A stretch of 64,000 nt of DNA from Empedobacter stercoris. GTDB lineage: Bacteria; Bacteroidota; Bacteroidia; Flavobacteriales; Weeksellaceae. The DNA lies in the NCBI RefSeq assembly GCF_020281205.1, contig NZ_JACXZC010000001.1, forward strand, positions 153,295-217,294, read 5' to 3'. Below the pieces are notes generated by a model. That model searched no databases, was not told the origin of the DNA, and worked only from the letters and a program-made list of their open reading frames with translations. Made by a program: the position numbers and the translations under genes. Each line of letters opens with the position of its first letter. Position 1 is the stretch's first letter. Below are positions 45,601 through 54,448 of this stretch, piece by piece.

Positions 45601-45753
45601 GCATTTGGTAGAAACTTAGCTACATGGGGATTAGATAAAAAAGGATTTGATCCTGAAATGGCTTCTTATGGTTCTGGAAATATACAAGGTATTGAAGGAG
45701 GGTCTTTACCATCTACAAGAACTTATGGTATGAATCTTAAGTTACAATTCTAA
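42610..45753 (+). CDS. SusC/RagA-family TonB-dependent outer membrane transporter
   Basis: This 1047-aa protein has a signal peptide ending LYAQ and an N-terminal carboxypeptidase-regulatory-like domain (VTGTVTDPDGFPVADAVVKT). A plug domain follows with LQSLSGNVAGAQI, RGIGSITGENRPLIVIDGIPL and INVLKGGPASALYGSRAVNGVIMIKTK. The roughly 22-strand barrel ends in TYGMNLKLQF with the usual terminal Phe. With the following SusD-like lipoprotein it forms a bucket-lid uptake complex. No glycosidase, sulphatase or peptidase is adjacent, so this is not an obvious polysaccharide utilisation locus; its cargo could be glycan, peptide or siderophore. Confidence 0.95.
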   Translation: MRRNLKNLFVLGGLLLGTSLYAQEKTVTGTVTDPDGFPVADAVVKTTSGKEAYTDENGAFSIEAKQGDLVTVEAVGLPTQTFAVGAGTDYKVSLKPSETVELEGAVVTALGITRDKRSLGYASQEVKGDVIQAGRGSNALQSLSGNVAGAQITAPSSLGGSTRITLRGIGSITGENRPLIVIDGIPLANNNVNDTNTQRGGGGRDYGDGAFDINPDDVESINVLKGGPASALYGSRAVNGVIMIKTKTGKKGREDIVVNTGVAFESINQIPSLQNLYGGGASDTFETVNIGGKDYQIVDYATDESWGPRFNNQEVLQWYAFDPEFASDYMKTTPWRASKNDAKSFFNTGVAYTNSVSFAKSYESTNLRVSLSNVNQTGIVPNSTLKKTTAGINLSNKFSDVFTVTTNLTYTRTDGFNRPEVGYGDNSVAQKMFQWGQRQLDYNKLRDYKLANGNQRSWNRTSWDDGTPAYSDNPYWVVYENTSKDKRDRFYGNVEFKYDIAPGLYAIANVMGDTYDMQISERVAVGSQAMSGYGEDYYKFTEMNYEGRLHFDKKWGDFSLNSFVGVNRRHRTSSRLSSSTNGGLVVPNYYFITNSLDNPTTSNNRGPVEVNSIYGMVSLGYKNMLFLEATGRNDWFSTLPVINNSYFYPSVTGSFVFSEVFKPSWLNFGKVRAGVSQVSSDLTEFQTRDVLVSNINFNGTPTFIQSNTKLNPLLKPEIKDTWEVGLEASMFNNRFGFDLTYYNEKRTDLLVPIQHSWSTGYGFKWLNAGEMTNEGIEALVNIVPLRNQDFEWRVTWNFAKNNNKVGKVSDEMDSYNLTTAPFSVQLWALSGQQYGQLRGTDYVYDDNGNKVVDANGFYEKSAVTNLGSIIPDYNMGIRNTFTYKGVSLSALIDIQKGGKFFSTSHMWGMYSGMLEETAANGVRENGVVADGVMWDEGTKSYVKNTTEVSAYDYYKAYYNGVDSRNVFDADYIKLREVTLSYTFPKKWAGPFANVTVSAFGRNLATWGLDKKGFDPEMASYGSGNIQGIEGGSLPSTRTYGMNLKLQF

Positions 45754-45766
45754 AAATTAAATTATT

Positions 45767-47365
45767 ATGAGAATCAATAAAACAATTATATTATCAGCAT
45801 TACTAGGAAGTGCTTTATTATCTTCTTGCGATAATGGATTTGAAGAAATGAATATTAGTCCTAATGCACCCGAAAATGCGCCTACATATACAATCTTTCC
45901 AATTGCAACTAAAATATTTGTTGATGAAATGAGAGATGGATGGGTGTCTGGACGTATGTTATTGCCTTGGGTACAATATTCAGCACAGAGAAACTATACA
46001 GAAGAGGATAAATACGCTTATCGTACGACAACAGGAGATCAAGCATGGAACGCAAGTTATCGATCTTTATCTAACTTAAAAAAGGTAATAAGTATTTGTA
46101 CAGATCCTGTTTTAGGACCACAACAAGCTGCTTACGGAGATGTTGATACACAGATTGCTGTAGCACGTATTATGATGGCTTACGAATTCTTAGATTTAAC
46201 AAATTATTTCGGAGATGTTCCATATTGGTCATTAAGTGGTGCAAAGAATCCAGATTTTCAAGCTTTACAAATTGATACGTATGCTCAACCTAAATATGTT
46301 AAGCAAGAAGTTATCTTTAAAAATTTGTTACAAGAGCTAAAAGAAGCTGAAGCGCAATTGGATATTACTGAAAAGAATGTATTTACAAGTCCTGAGAATA
46401 AAATTGGTGACCAAATTTATTTTGGAGATGCATCTAAATGGAAAAAATTTGCAAACTCGTTACGTTTAAGAATTGCTAACCAAATTAAAGATGTATATCC
46501 TGAAGCGAAAGCTGAAATGCAAGATGCTATTGCAAAAGGAGTTTTTACCTCAAATGAAGACAATGCTTTGCAACATTATGGAACATCGGCTGTGGAAGGT
46601 TCTCCATTTTGGAGCGAATTTTTCGTGGGAAATAGAAATGACTTTTATGTAAATAATCAATTAATAAGATTATTAAAAGGACAATCTGGTAATTATGGAG
46701 TTGATCCACGTTTACAAAAATATGCTGCACCTTTAGGTACATCAAAAGCCAACGCTGGTTCAGGTAACTATGAAGAAACAGATGATATTACAAAATATCA
46801 AGGAATTCCTTATGGATTACCTTCTGATCGTTTATCGTCAAATAATCAAGTCTCTAAAGTGTCTCCATTTTCAAAAACTATTTTCTCTGCAGATTATGCT
46901 GAGGTTTTAATGGAATACTCTGAAGTAGAATTCTTGTTATCAGAAGCTAATGGTTGGAACCAAACTAATTATGTGAATGGTGTGATAGCATCTATGCAAA
47001 AATGGGGAGTAGATCAAGCTAAAATTGATGCTTATGTAGCTGCATTACCAGCTGCAAATAAAGAAAATGTAATTACTCAAAAGTATATTGCTTTGTATAT
47101 GCAGCCTCAAACTGCTTGGGTAGAATATAGACGTACAGGATATCCTAATGGTAATATTTTATTATTACCTGGTCAAACTGGATATGAAATAGATGGTACT
47201 CCATACGTATTCACTCCATTAGTAGCAGGTATGACTGATATTCCGTATAGAATTTCATATCCATTAGGTGAACAAACTCTTAATACTACAAATTGGAATG
47301 AAGCAGTTTCAGCTTATGGTGGAAAGGATCCAATTAATGGAAAATTATGGTGGATGACTAAATAA
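45767..47365 (+). CDS. SusD/RagB-family surface lipoprotein
   Basis: This 532-aa protein has lipobox LLSSC (Cys21) and a Bacteroidota surface-export-like acidic patch close after it (DNGFEE). The helical SusD-type fold follows (about residues 60-200), with NPDFQALQIDTYAQPKYVKQE and YSEVEFLLSEANGW (a TPR-like segment). It resembles the SusD-like_2 subgroup. It begins 13 bases after the SusC stop and acts as the lid that catches cargo for the transporter. The cargo is unknown. Confidence 0.93.
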   Translation: MRINKTIILSALLGSALLSSCDNGFEEMNISPNAPENAPTYTIFPIATKIFVDEMRDGWVSGRMLLPWVQYSAQRNYTEEDKYAYRTTTGDQAWNASYRSLSNLKKVISICTDPVLGPQQAAYGDVDTQIAVARIMMAYEFLDLTNYFGDVPYWSLSGAKNPDFQALQIDTYAQPKYVKQEVIFKNLLQELKEAEAQLDITEKNVFTSPENKIGDQIYFGDASKWKKFANSLRLRIANQIKDVYPEAKAEMQDAIAKGVFTSNEDNALQHYGTSAVEGSPFWSEFFVGNRNDFYVNNQLIRLLKGQSGNYGVDPRLQKYAAPLGTSKANAGSGNYEETDDITKYQGIPYGLPSDRLSSNNQVSKVSPFSKTIFSADYAEVLMEYSEVEFLLSEANGWNQTNYVNGVIASMQKWGVDQAKIDAYVAALPAANKENVITQKYIALYMQPQTAWVEYRRTGYPNGNILLLPGQTGYEIDGTPYVFTPLVAGMTDIPYRISYPLGEQTLNTTNWNEAVSAYGGKDPINGKLWWMTK

Positions 47366-47386
47366 TATAATATCCATTTTCTTTAT

Positions 47387-47416
47387 AAAAGCAGCAAAAT
47401 TATTTTTGCTGCTTTT
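47387..47416 (+). terminator. Terminator after susC-susD
   Basis: AAAAGCAGCAAAA (47387-47399) pairs with TTTTGCTGCTTTT (47404-47416), followed by a T run. Confidence 0.88.
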
Positions 47417-47468
47417 TTTATTTTATTGATTTTTAATGAAATAAATTGTATATTGGATAGTAAATATT

Positions 47469-48182
47469 ATGAGTATGTTAAAAATTAAAATATTTTGTTT
47501 TTTTGCTTCTTTTTGTTTAGGTGTCAATGCACAACAAAATTTATTAACAGATGGAGTTGATAGAGCTTTAAATGAAAGAATATCCCATCAAATAAGTAAT
47601 ATTCAAAATGAAATTGCTTTAAGAAATAAAGGTGAAGTGATAACTCAATATGAAGGTAGCCAGTATTTTAATCCAAATTTTGAGGATATAGAAATAAAAG
47701 GTTTTAATTTAGACTTTTCTAAACTTAGATACAATGCTTATTCAGATGAAATGGAATTTGAAAAAGATGGACAGATTTTTAATTTAACAAAAGTTCCTGA
47801 ATTGATGATTTATTTTCCTTTAACTCAATATCAATTTCTTAAATATCCAACTAAAAATGGAAAAATTGAAGGGTATTTAGAGGTTTTAGTTTATGATAAA
47901 GAAAAATATTCTTTATATAAAAGGAATAAAAAAATTATTACTCACGGAGAATTTAAAAATAATGCAAATAAAGCAAATACAAAATTCTCATTGGTGAATG
48001 ACAGTGACTTATATTTAATTAGACATAAAGAAGATAAGTTTTATGTTTTTCCTACAAATGAAAAACAACTAAATAAGATTTTTAATAATCCAAATTTAGT
48101 AGAATTTGTAATTAAAAATAATTTAAATTTAAGTTTTGAAAAAGATAAGATAAAACTTGTAGATTACTTGAACAAGCTTTAA
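47469..48182 (+). CDS. Secreted protein of unknown function
   Basis: This 237-aa protein has a signal peptide (MLKIKIFCFFASFCLGVNAQ; a second ATG two codons in would also serve). The mature part is Asn/Lys-rich, with GSQYFNPNFEDIEIKGFNLDFSKLRYNAYSDEMEFEKDGQIFNL, so probably beta-stranded. No Cys or catalytic motif is seen. The layout recalls small periplasmic proteins that bind envelope partners, but no family is recognised. It is convergent with guaB and ends before a very long inverted repeat. Confidence 0.65.
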   Translation: MSMLKIKIFCFFASFCLGVNAQQNLLTDGVDRALNERISHQISNIQNEIALRNKGEVITQYEGSQYFNPNFEDIEIKGFNLDFSKLRYNAYSDEMEFEKDGQIFNLTKVPELMIYFPLTQYQFLKYPTKNGKIEGYLEVLVYDKEKYSLYKRNKKIITHGEFKNNANKANTKFSLVNDSDLYLIRHKEDKFYVFPTNEKQLNKIFNNPNLVEFVIKNNLNLSFEKDKIKLVDYLNKL

Positions 48183-48186
48183 GATT

Positions 48187-48240
48187 TATATCAAAAACAA
48201 AATAGCAAGCCACATGGCTTGCTATTTTGTTTTTGATATA
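48187..48240. terminator. Long perfect inverted repeat, bidirectional terminator
   Basis: A 25-base arm at 48187-48211 pairs perfectly with 48216-48240 around ACAT. The arm combines A/T tracts with an AGCAAGCC core. It lies between convergent genes (stops at 48182 and 48253), so it is best read as a terminator, but the stem is unusually long. Confidence 0.85.
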
Positions 48241-48252
48241 TGGATAAATCTC

Positions 48253-49725
48253 TTAATTCGAATAATTAGGAGCTTCTTTTGTAATCACAACATCATGCGG
48301 ATGAGATTCATTTAAACCTGCACCTGTGATACGAACAAATTTTCCGTTTTCAATTAAATCTTGAATAGTTGGAGTTCCGCAGTATCCCATTCCAGCTCGT
48401 AAACCACCACATAATTGGTAAACAACTTCTGCAATAGAACCTTTGTGAGGAACACGACCTTCAATACCTTCTGGAACTAATTTTTTCGCATCGGCTTGGA
48501 AATAACGATCTTTAGAACCACGTTTCATTGCAGCTAAAGAACCCATTCCTTGGTAGGCTTTGAATTTACGTCCTTGGAAAATAATTTCTTCTCCTGGTGC
48601 TTCATCCGTTCCTGCGAATAAACTTCCTAACATCACCACGTTTGCACCAGCAGCAACTGCTTTTACAATATCACCTGATAATTTGATTCCACCATCTCCA
48701 ATAATTGATACATTTCTTGTTTTTGCATAAGAATGTACATCATGAATAGCAGAAAGTTGAGGTACTCCAACACCAGCTACAACACGAGTTGTACAAATAG
48801 AACCAGGTCCAACACCAACTTTTAAAGCATTTGCACCAGCATCTATTAATGCTTTTGCAGCTTCGGCAGTTACAATGTTTCCACCTACGATATCTAATCC
48901 AGGAAAAGCATTTCTTACTTCAGCGACTTTACTAATTACACCTGCAGAATGTCCATGTGCAGAATCTAAAGCAACGATGTCAACACCTTTATTAACCAAG
49001 GCTTGAACACGCTCTAACGTATCATTTCCAACACCAACACCAGCTCCAACACGTAAACGACCTTTAGAGTCTTTACATGCATTTGGAAATTCTGTTAAAT
49101 TGTCAATGTCTTTAATCGTAATTAACCCGATTAATTTATTGTTTTCGTCAACGATTGGTAATTTTTCGATGCGGTAACGAGAAAGAATTTCTTTCGCTTT
49201 TTTAAGATCAGTATCAATATCAGATGTAACGATATTTTCTTTTGTCATGACATCTTCGACCAATTGATCAAAGTTTTCTTGGTAACGAATATCACGGTTT
49301 GTTATAATACCAACCAATGTTCTGTCATCTTCCACAACTGGTAATCCAGAGATTTTATATTTCTCCATTAAATGAACAGCATCTTGTAATGTGTGGTGAC
49401 GCGATAATGTGATTGGGTCAGAAATCATACCGTTTTCTGAACGTTTTACCATATCAATTTCATTCGCTTGTTCTTCGATAGACATATTTTTATGCACGAA
49501 AGATAAACCTCCTTCACGTGCTAATGCTATTGCTAATCTTGCTTCGGATACAGTATCCATCGCAGCAGAAACTATCGGAATGTTAAGTGTGATATTGTCT
49601 GTGAATCTTGTTTGTAGAGATACTTGGTTCGGTAATATCTCTGAGTAGGCTGGCACTAATAACACATCGTCAAAAGTGAAGCCCGTTTGTAGAATTTTGT
49701 CTGTTAAAGGCATTGCTTTTTGCAT
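48253..49725 (-). CDS. guaB: Inosine-5'-monophosphate dehydrogenase
   Basis: IMPDH converts IMP to XMP with NAD in guanine nucleotide synthesis. The 490-aa protein has the N-terminal [17 protein letters not shown] and two CBS domains (about 95-210, with [17 protein letters not shown] and [16 protein letters not shown]). [18 protein letters not shown] contains the catalytic Cys loop, and [20 protein letters not shown] is present. Length is standard. The 49726-49963 upstream gap holds no other gene; a TATTTTCG (-7-like) there points towards the divergent GT117 gene. Confidence 0.97.
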   Translation of the reverse strand: MQKAMPLTDKILQTGFTFDDVLLVPAYSEILPNQVSLQTRFTDNITLNIPIVSAAMDTVSEARLAIALAREGGLSFVHKNMSIEEQANEIDMVKRSENGMISDPITLSRHHTLQDAVHLMEKYKISGLPVVEDDRTLVGIITNRDIRYQENFDQLVEDVMTKENIVTSDIDTDLKKAKEILSRYRIEKLPIVDENNKLIGLITIKDIDNLTEFPNACKDSKGRLRVGAGVGVGNDTLERVQALVNKGVDIVALDSAHGHSAGVISKVAEVRNAFPGLDIVGGNIVTAEAAKALIDAGANALKVGVGPGSICTTRVVAGVGVPQLSAIHDVHSYAKTRNVSIIGDGGIKLSGDIVKAVAAGANVVMLGSLFAGTDEAPGEEIIFQGRKFKAYQGMGSLAAMKRGSKDRYFQADAKKLVPEGIEGRVPHKGSIAEVVYQLCGGLRAGMGYCGTPTIQDLIENGKFVRITGAGLNESHPHDVVITKEAPNYSN

Positions 49726-49963
49726 TGCAAATTTAGATGAAAAAAGTTTAGAATCAAAACTATTTGATAAAATGTGTGATGTTTTTAATTGAATTGATGT
49801 TTTGTTAATATGATAATTAAACGTTTACAAATAGTAAATATAAATTTAAAATAATCGTAAAATCATTATTGTGTTAAAGTGATTCTAATCAGAATTTAAT
49901 CTTTTCAATCCTAAGCTATATCAAATTTTTATCTTATTTTCGCAAGATAGTTTATTGAATAAG

Positions 49964-52900
49964 ATGGAGATAAATTTCAAAAAATGGAATAACATCTTAG
50001 GTTTAGTTATGTTCTTGATTGCCTCGGTTTTATACCTTTCGACGATGGAACGCTACCTAAGTTTATGGGATTGTGGTGAGTACATTGTATCATCAGCAAA
50101 ATTAGGAATTACGCATGCACCAGGTGCAGCTTTGTTTCAAATTGTCGGAGCGGTTTGGTCAGGCTTAGCATTTGGGGATGGCAGTAAATATGCAATTTTA
50201 ATCAATAGTACATCTGCCTTATATAGTGCAGGAACGATTATGTTATTGTTTTGGACAATTACATATTTTGTTCGAAAAATGTTTGCAAAAACACAAGATC
50301 CAATTAATGTAGATGAGATAGAGATGAGTACTTCTCAAAAAATCATTGCATTAGGAAGTGGTTTAGTTGGTGCAGCAGTTTTTATGTTTAGTGATACCTT
50401 TTGGTTTTCGGCTGTAGAAGGTGAAGTATATGCGATGGCATCCTTCTTTACCGCTTTACTGTTTTGGTTGATTACACGATGGGATCAAGTGGCAGACACG
50501 CCTCGAGGTAATAAATGGTTGGTGATTATTTCATTGGTTATTGGATTATCAATTGGTGTTCACTTAATGGCAATGTTAGCAATTCCGGCAGTTTGTTTCG
50601 TTTATTATGCACGAAAATATAAATTTACAGTTAAAAGCTTTTTGTTAGCGAATGTAATTACGTTGGTAATTTTAATCTTTGTTTTCAAGATTATTTTCCC
50701 AGTTGTCATGACATTCTTTGGAAGAACAGAGATTTATGTCGTGAATAATTTAGGAATGCCTTTTAATTCAGGTACAATTATCGCAACAATTATTTTAATT
50801 GCAGTTTTCTACTTCGCAATCAAATTAACGCAGAAATATGGTTCAGTTTTATTAAATACCATTTCATGGTGTATCATTTTTATGTTGATTGGTTTCTCTT
50901 GTTGGTTGGTTATTCCAATTCGTGCCAATGCAAATCCACACATGAATTTAAATGATCCTGATACAGCTTTAGGTGTTTTAGATTACTTTAATCGTGAACA
51001 ATATGGTACATGGCCAACAATGTATGGTCCAGTTTTTACGGCTCATATCGCAAGTGATGGAATTAAGCGTGATACCAATGGTGCTCCAGAAAGTTCTGTT
51101 CGTAGCTCTGAATATATCAAAGATAAACGCACCGGAAAGTATTTAAAAGTTTCGGATCGATTAGACTATAAATATGAAGATAAATATGTGAAATTCTTCC
51201 CGAAAATGTTTAGTCCTGACAAAAGCGTTATGGAGAATTATGCAGCTGTTTATGCTTTTCCAAAATTCTCTTTAAATGCACAATATGCAGGTGATGAAGA
51301 AGCACAGCAGATGTATGCACAATTGGTGGAGAAACGTCAAAATAGACAATTAAAAGTTGCAGAGCTTAAGAAATATGGAGAGATTTTAGATATCGAACCG
51401 CCAACATTTGGTGAACAATTTAATTATTTTGTTGATTATCAGATTAATTATATGTTTATCCGTTACTTTATGTGGAATTTCTCTGGTCGTCAAAACGATT
51501 TAGAAGGTAATTTCGAAATTACAAAAGGGAATTGGATTTCAGGTATTCCATTTATTGATACACCGCGTTTAGGTGATCAATCAAAATTACCAGACGAATA
51601 TAAGAATGATGGGACAAATGTCTATTTTATGTTACCATTAATCTTAGGTTTAATCGGTTTATTTACCCAATTAAATCGAAACTTTGTCAATTGGTGGGCT
51701 TTGTTGTCCTTGTTTATTCTAACAAGTGTCGGAATTATTTTCTATACTTCTGTTAAACCTTTCGAACCTCGTGAACGTGATTACGCTTTAGTAAGTTGTT
51801 TTTATGCGTTTTCAATTTGGGTCGGTTTAGGTGTACAAGGTGTTTATTTATTGATTCAGAAATTGATGAAACAAGAATTAAAACCTTCTTTAGCTATTGG
51901 TACAACGGTAGTTTTAGCTGGAATTCCAATTTTAATGGGTGCGCAAAACTGGGATGATCATGATCGTTCAGAGCGTTCTGTGGCTTATTCATTAGCGTAC
52001 AATTATCTTAATCCATTAGATAAAAACGCCATTTTATTTGTGTATGGTGATAACGATACTTATCCACTTTGGGGATTACAAGAGACGGAGAACTTCCGTG
52101 ATGATGTAAAAATTGCAAACTTAACGTTAGCAGCGTCTCCTTGGAATTTAGAACAATTGCTACGTAAAACTTACAATGCAGAAGCTCTTCCAAGTGATTT
52201 GCAACCGAAAGATTATCAATCGGGAACAAATGATCAAATTTTTGTGGTAGGAGGTGCTATCAAAAATATTTTTGATCAATTAAATAGCTTTATCAATCCT
52301 GAATCTAATCAAACATTAGAATCTTTGAGTGAAATGCCTATTGATCAAGTTTCAAAATACTTAGTTGACCCAGAAATCGATCCCAACCAAGTAATGACAG
52401 TTTACAATAGTCTGAAACCGCTACAAAAATATTTGGAAACAGATAGTATGACAGCGAAAGAAGCGATGGATTTTATTTTGAATAATAAATCACCAGAGAA
52501 ACAAGCTTTAGCAGATTATTTTGGTTATCCGATTGGTGGTGCAAACTATTTACCTGTTTCAAAAATTGTGGTTCCGGTGAATAAAGAAAACGCATTGAAA
52601 TATGGAATTGTAAATCCAAAAGATGCTGATAAAATGGTCGACTCGATCACAATTAATATCAAGTCTTCAAGTTTATTCAAAAACAATTTATTATTGTTGT
52701 CAATGATGGCAAAATACAATTGGGATCGTCCTATTTATTTCAGTGGAGGTGGAATTTCTGATCCAGAAAATACGTTCTATATGAATGATTATTTACTGAA
52801 TGCAGGGATGAGCTATAAATTAGTTCCGATTTATACACCATTTGGTAAAGGTGGAATTATTGGAGCTTCTGATAACAATATGTTGTTAAGAACCTTCAAT

Positions 52901-53548
52901 TCATATAAATGGTCGGGGTACAATAATCCCGATGCATCTTTCAGCTTAACAGAACGTAATTATACATCGTCGTATAGAAATACTGCAGTTCGTTTAGCAG
53001 ATGATTTTTTGAATGCTGGACGTAAAAAAGAAGCGATTCAGGTATTGGATAAAGTGATGTTAGAAATTCCTGCTTTAGCAAAATATGACATTGGTTATGG
53101 AGTAAGTAGAATAGCAGGTATTTATTTGAAAGCTGGAGAGGATAAAAAAGCACAAGATTTGTTTGCTCATGTTCGTAAACAAGCCAATGCGAAAATCGCC
53201 TTCTTCGAGTCACTGCCTTCTGGAAAAGGTTATTCTGTTGGATCTGATTTAGCTTCAGCAAAAAATGATTTGATGATGTCTATTTACAACGAAGCTTCTG
53301 CTTTAGGAGAAAGAGGTGATAAAGAGAAAGCTCTAAAAGTTTTTGAAACTGCATATAATCCAATCTTGAAAAAGTTCGAAAATTTATATCAAGCAGTTAT
53401 TGCTGATGGTAAAGTTGACGCTGCAGATCAAGCGAAAATCATGAATCAATTTAATTATTTAGATGAAATGATTGGTGTAGCTGCGGAAATTGATACCAAT
53501 TATGCGAAACAACAACAAGACGTTTTGTATAAAATGGTAGGACAATAA
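49964..53548 (+). CDS. DUF2723/GT117-family membrane glycosyltransferase-like protein with TPR-like tail
   Basis: From the ATG at 49964 the product is 1194 aa (a TTG three codons upstream is also in frame). The first 330 residues carry many hydrophobic helices and the family hallmark LSLWDCGEYIVSSAKLGITHAPGAALFQIVG, with the conserved Asp and Glu. More membrane helices lie near 555-660, with the loop KPFEPRERDYAL. The C-terminal part is soluble, and residues about 1010-1190 are helical and TPR-like (RKKEAIQVLDKVMLEIP). DUF2723 proteins are now classed as GT117, GT-C type enzymes related to eukaryotic O-mannosyltransferase TMEM260. A role in surface-protein glycosylation is inferred. Confidence 0.9.
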   Translation: MEINFKKWNNILGLVMFLIASVLYLSTMERYLSLWDCGEYIVSSAKLGITHAPGAALFQIVGAVWSGLAFGDGSKYAILINSTSALYSAGTIMLLFWTITYFVRKMFAKTQDPINVDEIEMSTSQKIIALGSGLVGAAVFMFSDTFWFSAVEGEVYAMASFFTALLFWLITRWDQVADTPRGNKWLVIISLVIGLSIGVHLMAMLAIPAVCFVYYARKYKFTVKSFLLANVITLVILIFVFKIIFPVVMTFFGRTEIYVVNNLGMPFNSGTIIATIILIAVFYFAIKLTQKYGSVLLNTISWCIIFMLIGFSCWLVIPIRANANPHMNLNDPDTALGVLDYFNREQYGTWPTMYGPVFTAHIASDGIKRDTNGAPESSVRSSEYIKDKRTGKYLKVSDRLDYKYEDKYVKFFPKMFSPDKSVMENYAAVYAFPKFSLNAQYAGDEEAQQMYAQLVEKRQNRQLKVAELKKYGEILDIEPPTFGEQFNYFVDYQINYMFIRYFMWNFSGRQNDLEGNFEITKGNWISGIPFIDTPRLGDQSKLPDEYKNDGTNVYFMLPLILGLIGLFTQLNRNFVNWWALLSLFILTSVGIIFYTSVKPFEPRERDYALVSCFYAFSIWVGLGVQGVYLLIQKLMKQELKPSLAIGTTVVLAGIPILMGAQNWDDHDRSERSVAYSLAYNYLNPLDKNAILFVYGDNDTYPLWGLQETENFRDDVKIANLTLAASPWNLEQLLRKTYNAEALPSDLQPKDYQSGTNDQIFVVGGAIKNIFDQLNSFINPESNQTLESLSEMPIDQVSKYLVDPEIDPNQVMTVYNSLKPLQKYLETDSMTAKEAMDFILNNKSPEKQALADYFGYPIGGANYLPVSKIVVPVNKENALKYGIVNPKDADKMVDSITINIKSSSLFKNNLLLLSMMAKYNWDRPIYFSGGGISDPENTFYMNDYLLNAGMSYKLVPIYTPFGKGGIIGASDNNMLLRTFNSYKWSGYNNPDASFSLTERNYTSSYRNTAVRLADDFLNAGRKKEAIQVLDKVMLEIPALAKYDIGYGVSRIAGIYLKAGEDKKAQDLFAHVRKQANAKIAFFESLPSGKGYSVGSDLASAKNDLMMSIYNEASALGERGDKEKALKVFETAYNPILKKFENLYQAVIADGKVDAADQAKIMNQFNYLDEMIGVAAEIDTNYAKQQQDVLYKMVGQ

Positions 53549-53568
53549 GTCAGACTAATATATTTTAT

Positions 53569-53597
53569 AAAAGCTCCAAATGTATTTTGGAGCTTTT
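53569..53597 (+). terminator. Terminator after the GT117 gene
   Basis: AAAAGCTCCAAA at 53569-53580 pairs with the TTTGGAGCTTTT starting at 53586, followed by further T residues. Confidence 0.88.
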
Positions 53598-53670
53598 TTT
53601 GTTTAATAATAATTTGATTATGAATGTTTTGTTAATTTTTGTGCTATTTATCAGTTTTAAAATTATCAGT

Positions 53671-53687
53671 TTGGCACATAAATTGAA
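53671..53687 (+). promoter_or_regulatory. Sigma-54-type promoter for the 169-aa barrel gene
   Basis: TTGGCACATAAATTGAA at 53671-53687 has the -24 element TGGCAC and a -12 element TTGA at the correct spacing: GG at 53673-53674, ten bases, then GA at 53685-53686 (consensus GC). The start codon is 53 bases beyond. The matching site before the next gene is nearly identical, which strengthens both. Confidence 0.7.
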
Positions 53688-53738
53688 ATTACACAAATAA
53701 GTTTAACAAAATTGTAAATGTTTTAAAACATAATAAAA

Positions 53739-54248
53739 ATGAAAAAAGTATTATTAACAGCTGCTTTCGCAGTAGCAGGTATGGTAGGTGTTTCAGCACA
53801 AACGTCAGGAGTAGAAGGTACAGTACACGTGGGTATTCCAGTAGGTAATGCATCAGATGTTTCTTCTTTTAACTTAGGTGTAGATTTAGCTTACTTACAT
53901 CCTATTGCAAATAATTTCAAATTAGGAGCGAAAGTCGGGTATGACCATTTTATTGTTAAAAGTGATTTTAAAGATTTAGGAGGAGAAGATTTTGGATTTG
54001 TTCCATTAGCAGCAACTGCAAAATACGAATTCAGTAACAATTTATTTATTGGTGGAGATTTAGGTTATGCTTTTGCTACAAAAAGTTATATGGACGGAGG
54101 TTTATTTTGGCAACCAAAATTTGGTTATTCAGGAGCTAACTTTGATGTATATGCTGGATATAAAGGAATTGCTACAAGTAATAACTATGGATTTGATAAA
54201 AAGTTTAATGCAGACGCAGTTTCTTTAGGATTTGCTTATAAATTCTAA
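53739..54248 (+). CDS. Small outer membrane beta-barrel protein, sigma-54 controlled
   Basis: This 169-aa protein has a signal peptide (MKKVLLTAAFAVAGMVGVSAQ). An 8-stranded-barrel pattern follows, with VHVGIPVGNASDV, LGAKVGYDHF, TAKYEFSNNLFIGGDLGYAF and a terminal strand VSLGFAYKF ending in Phe, as required for Bam insertion. It resembles OmpW/OmpX-like or porin-family barrels of Bacteroidota. The function could be porin, adhesin or stress-related; nothing decides this. A sigma-54-type promoter precedes it and it has its own terminator. Confidence 0.8.
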   Translation: MKKVLLTAAFAVAGMVGVSAQTSGVEGTVHVGIPVGNASDVSSFNLGVDLAYLHPIANNFKLGAKVGYDHFIVKSDFKDLGGEDFGFVPLAATAKYEFSNNLFIGGDLGYAFATKSYMDGGLFWQPKFGYSGANFDVYAGYKGIATSNNYGFDKKFNADAVSLGFAYKF

Positions 54249-54270
54249 TATAGACCACTTATAATTGATA

Positions 54271-54296
54271 AAAGCTACATCGAAAGATGTAGCTTT
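54271..54296 (+). terminator. Terminator between the two barrel genes
   Basis: AAAGCTACATC (54271-54281) pairs with GATGTAGCTTT (54286-54296) around a GAAA tetraloop, followed by T. It shows that the two barrel genes are separate transcripts. Confidence 0.9.
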
Positions 54297-54389
54297 TTTG
54301 TTTTTGAAGATTAGAATTATGTTAAAATAAATGATGTAAAAATAAGCATATCAATAACTTGTGTGTTTAAATATTGTTTTTAACATTAT

Positions 54390-54406
54390 TTGGCACAGCA
54401 CTTGAA
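54390..54406 (+). promoter_or_regulatory. Sigma-54-type promoter for the 220-aa barrel gene
   Basis: TTGGCACAGCACTTGAA at 54390-54406 has GG at 54392-54393, ten bases, then GA at 54404-54405. It agrees with the site at 53671 in TTTGGCACA, the spacing and TTGAAATTA. The ATG at 54449 lies 43 bases beyond the -12 element. Confidence 0.7.
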
Positions 54407-54448
54407 ATTATGAAACCATCATAATTAGAACTATAAAATTTTTTAAAA

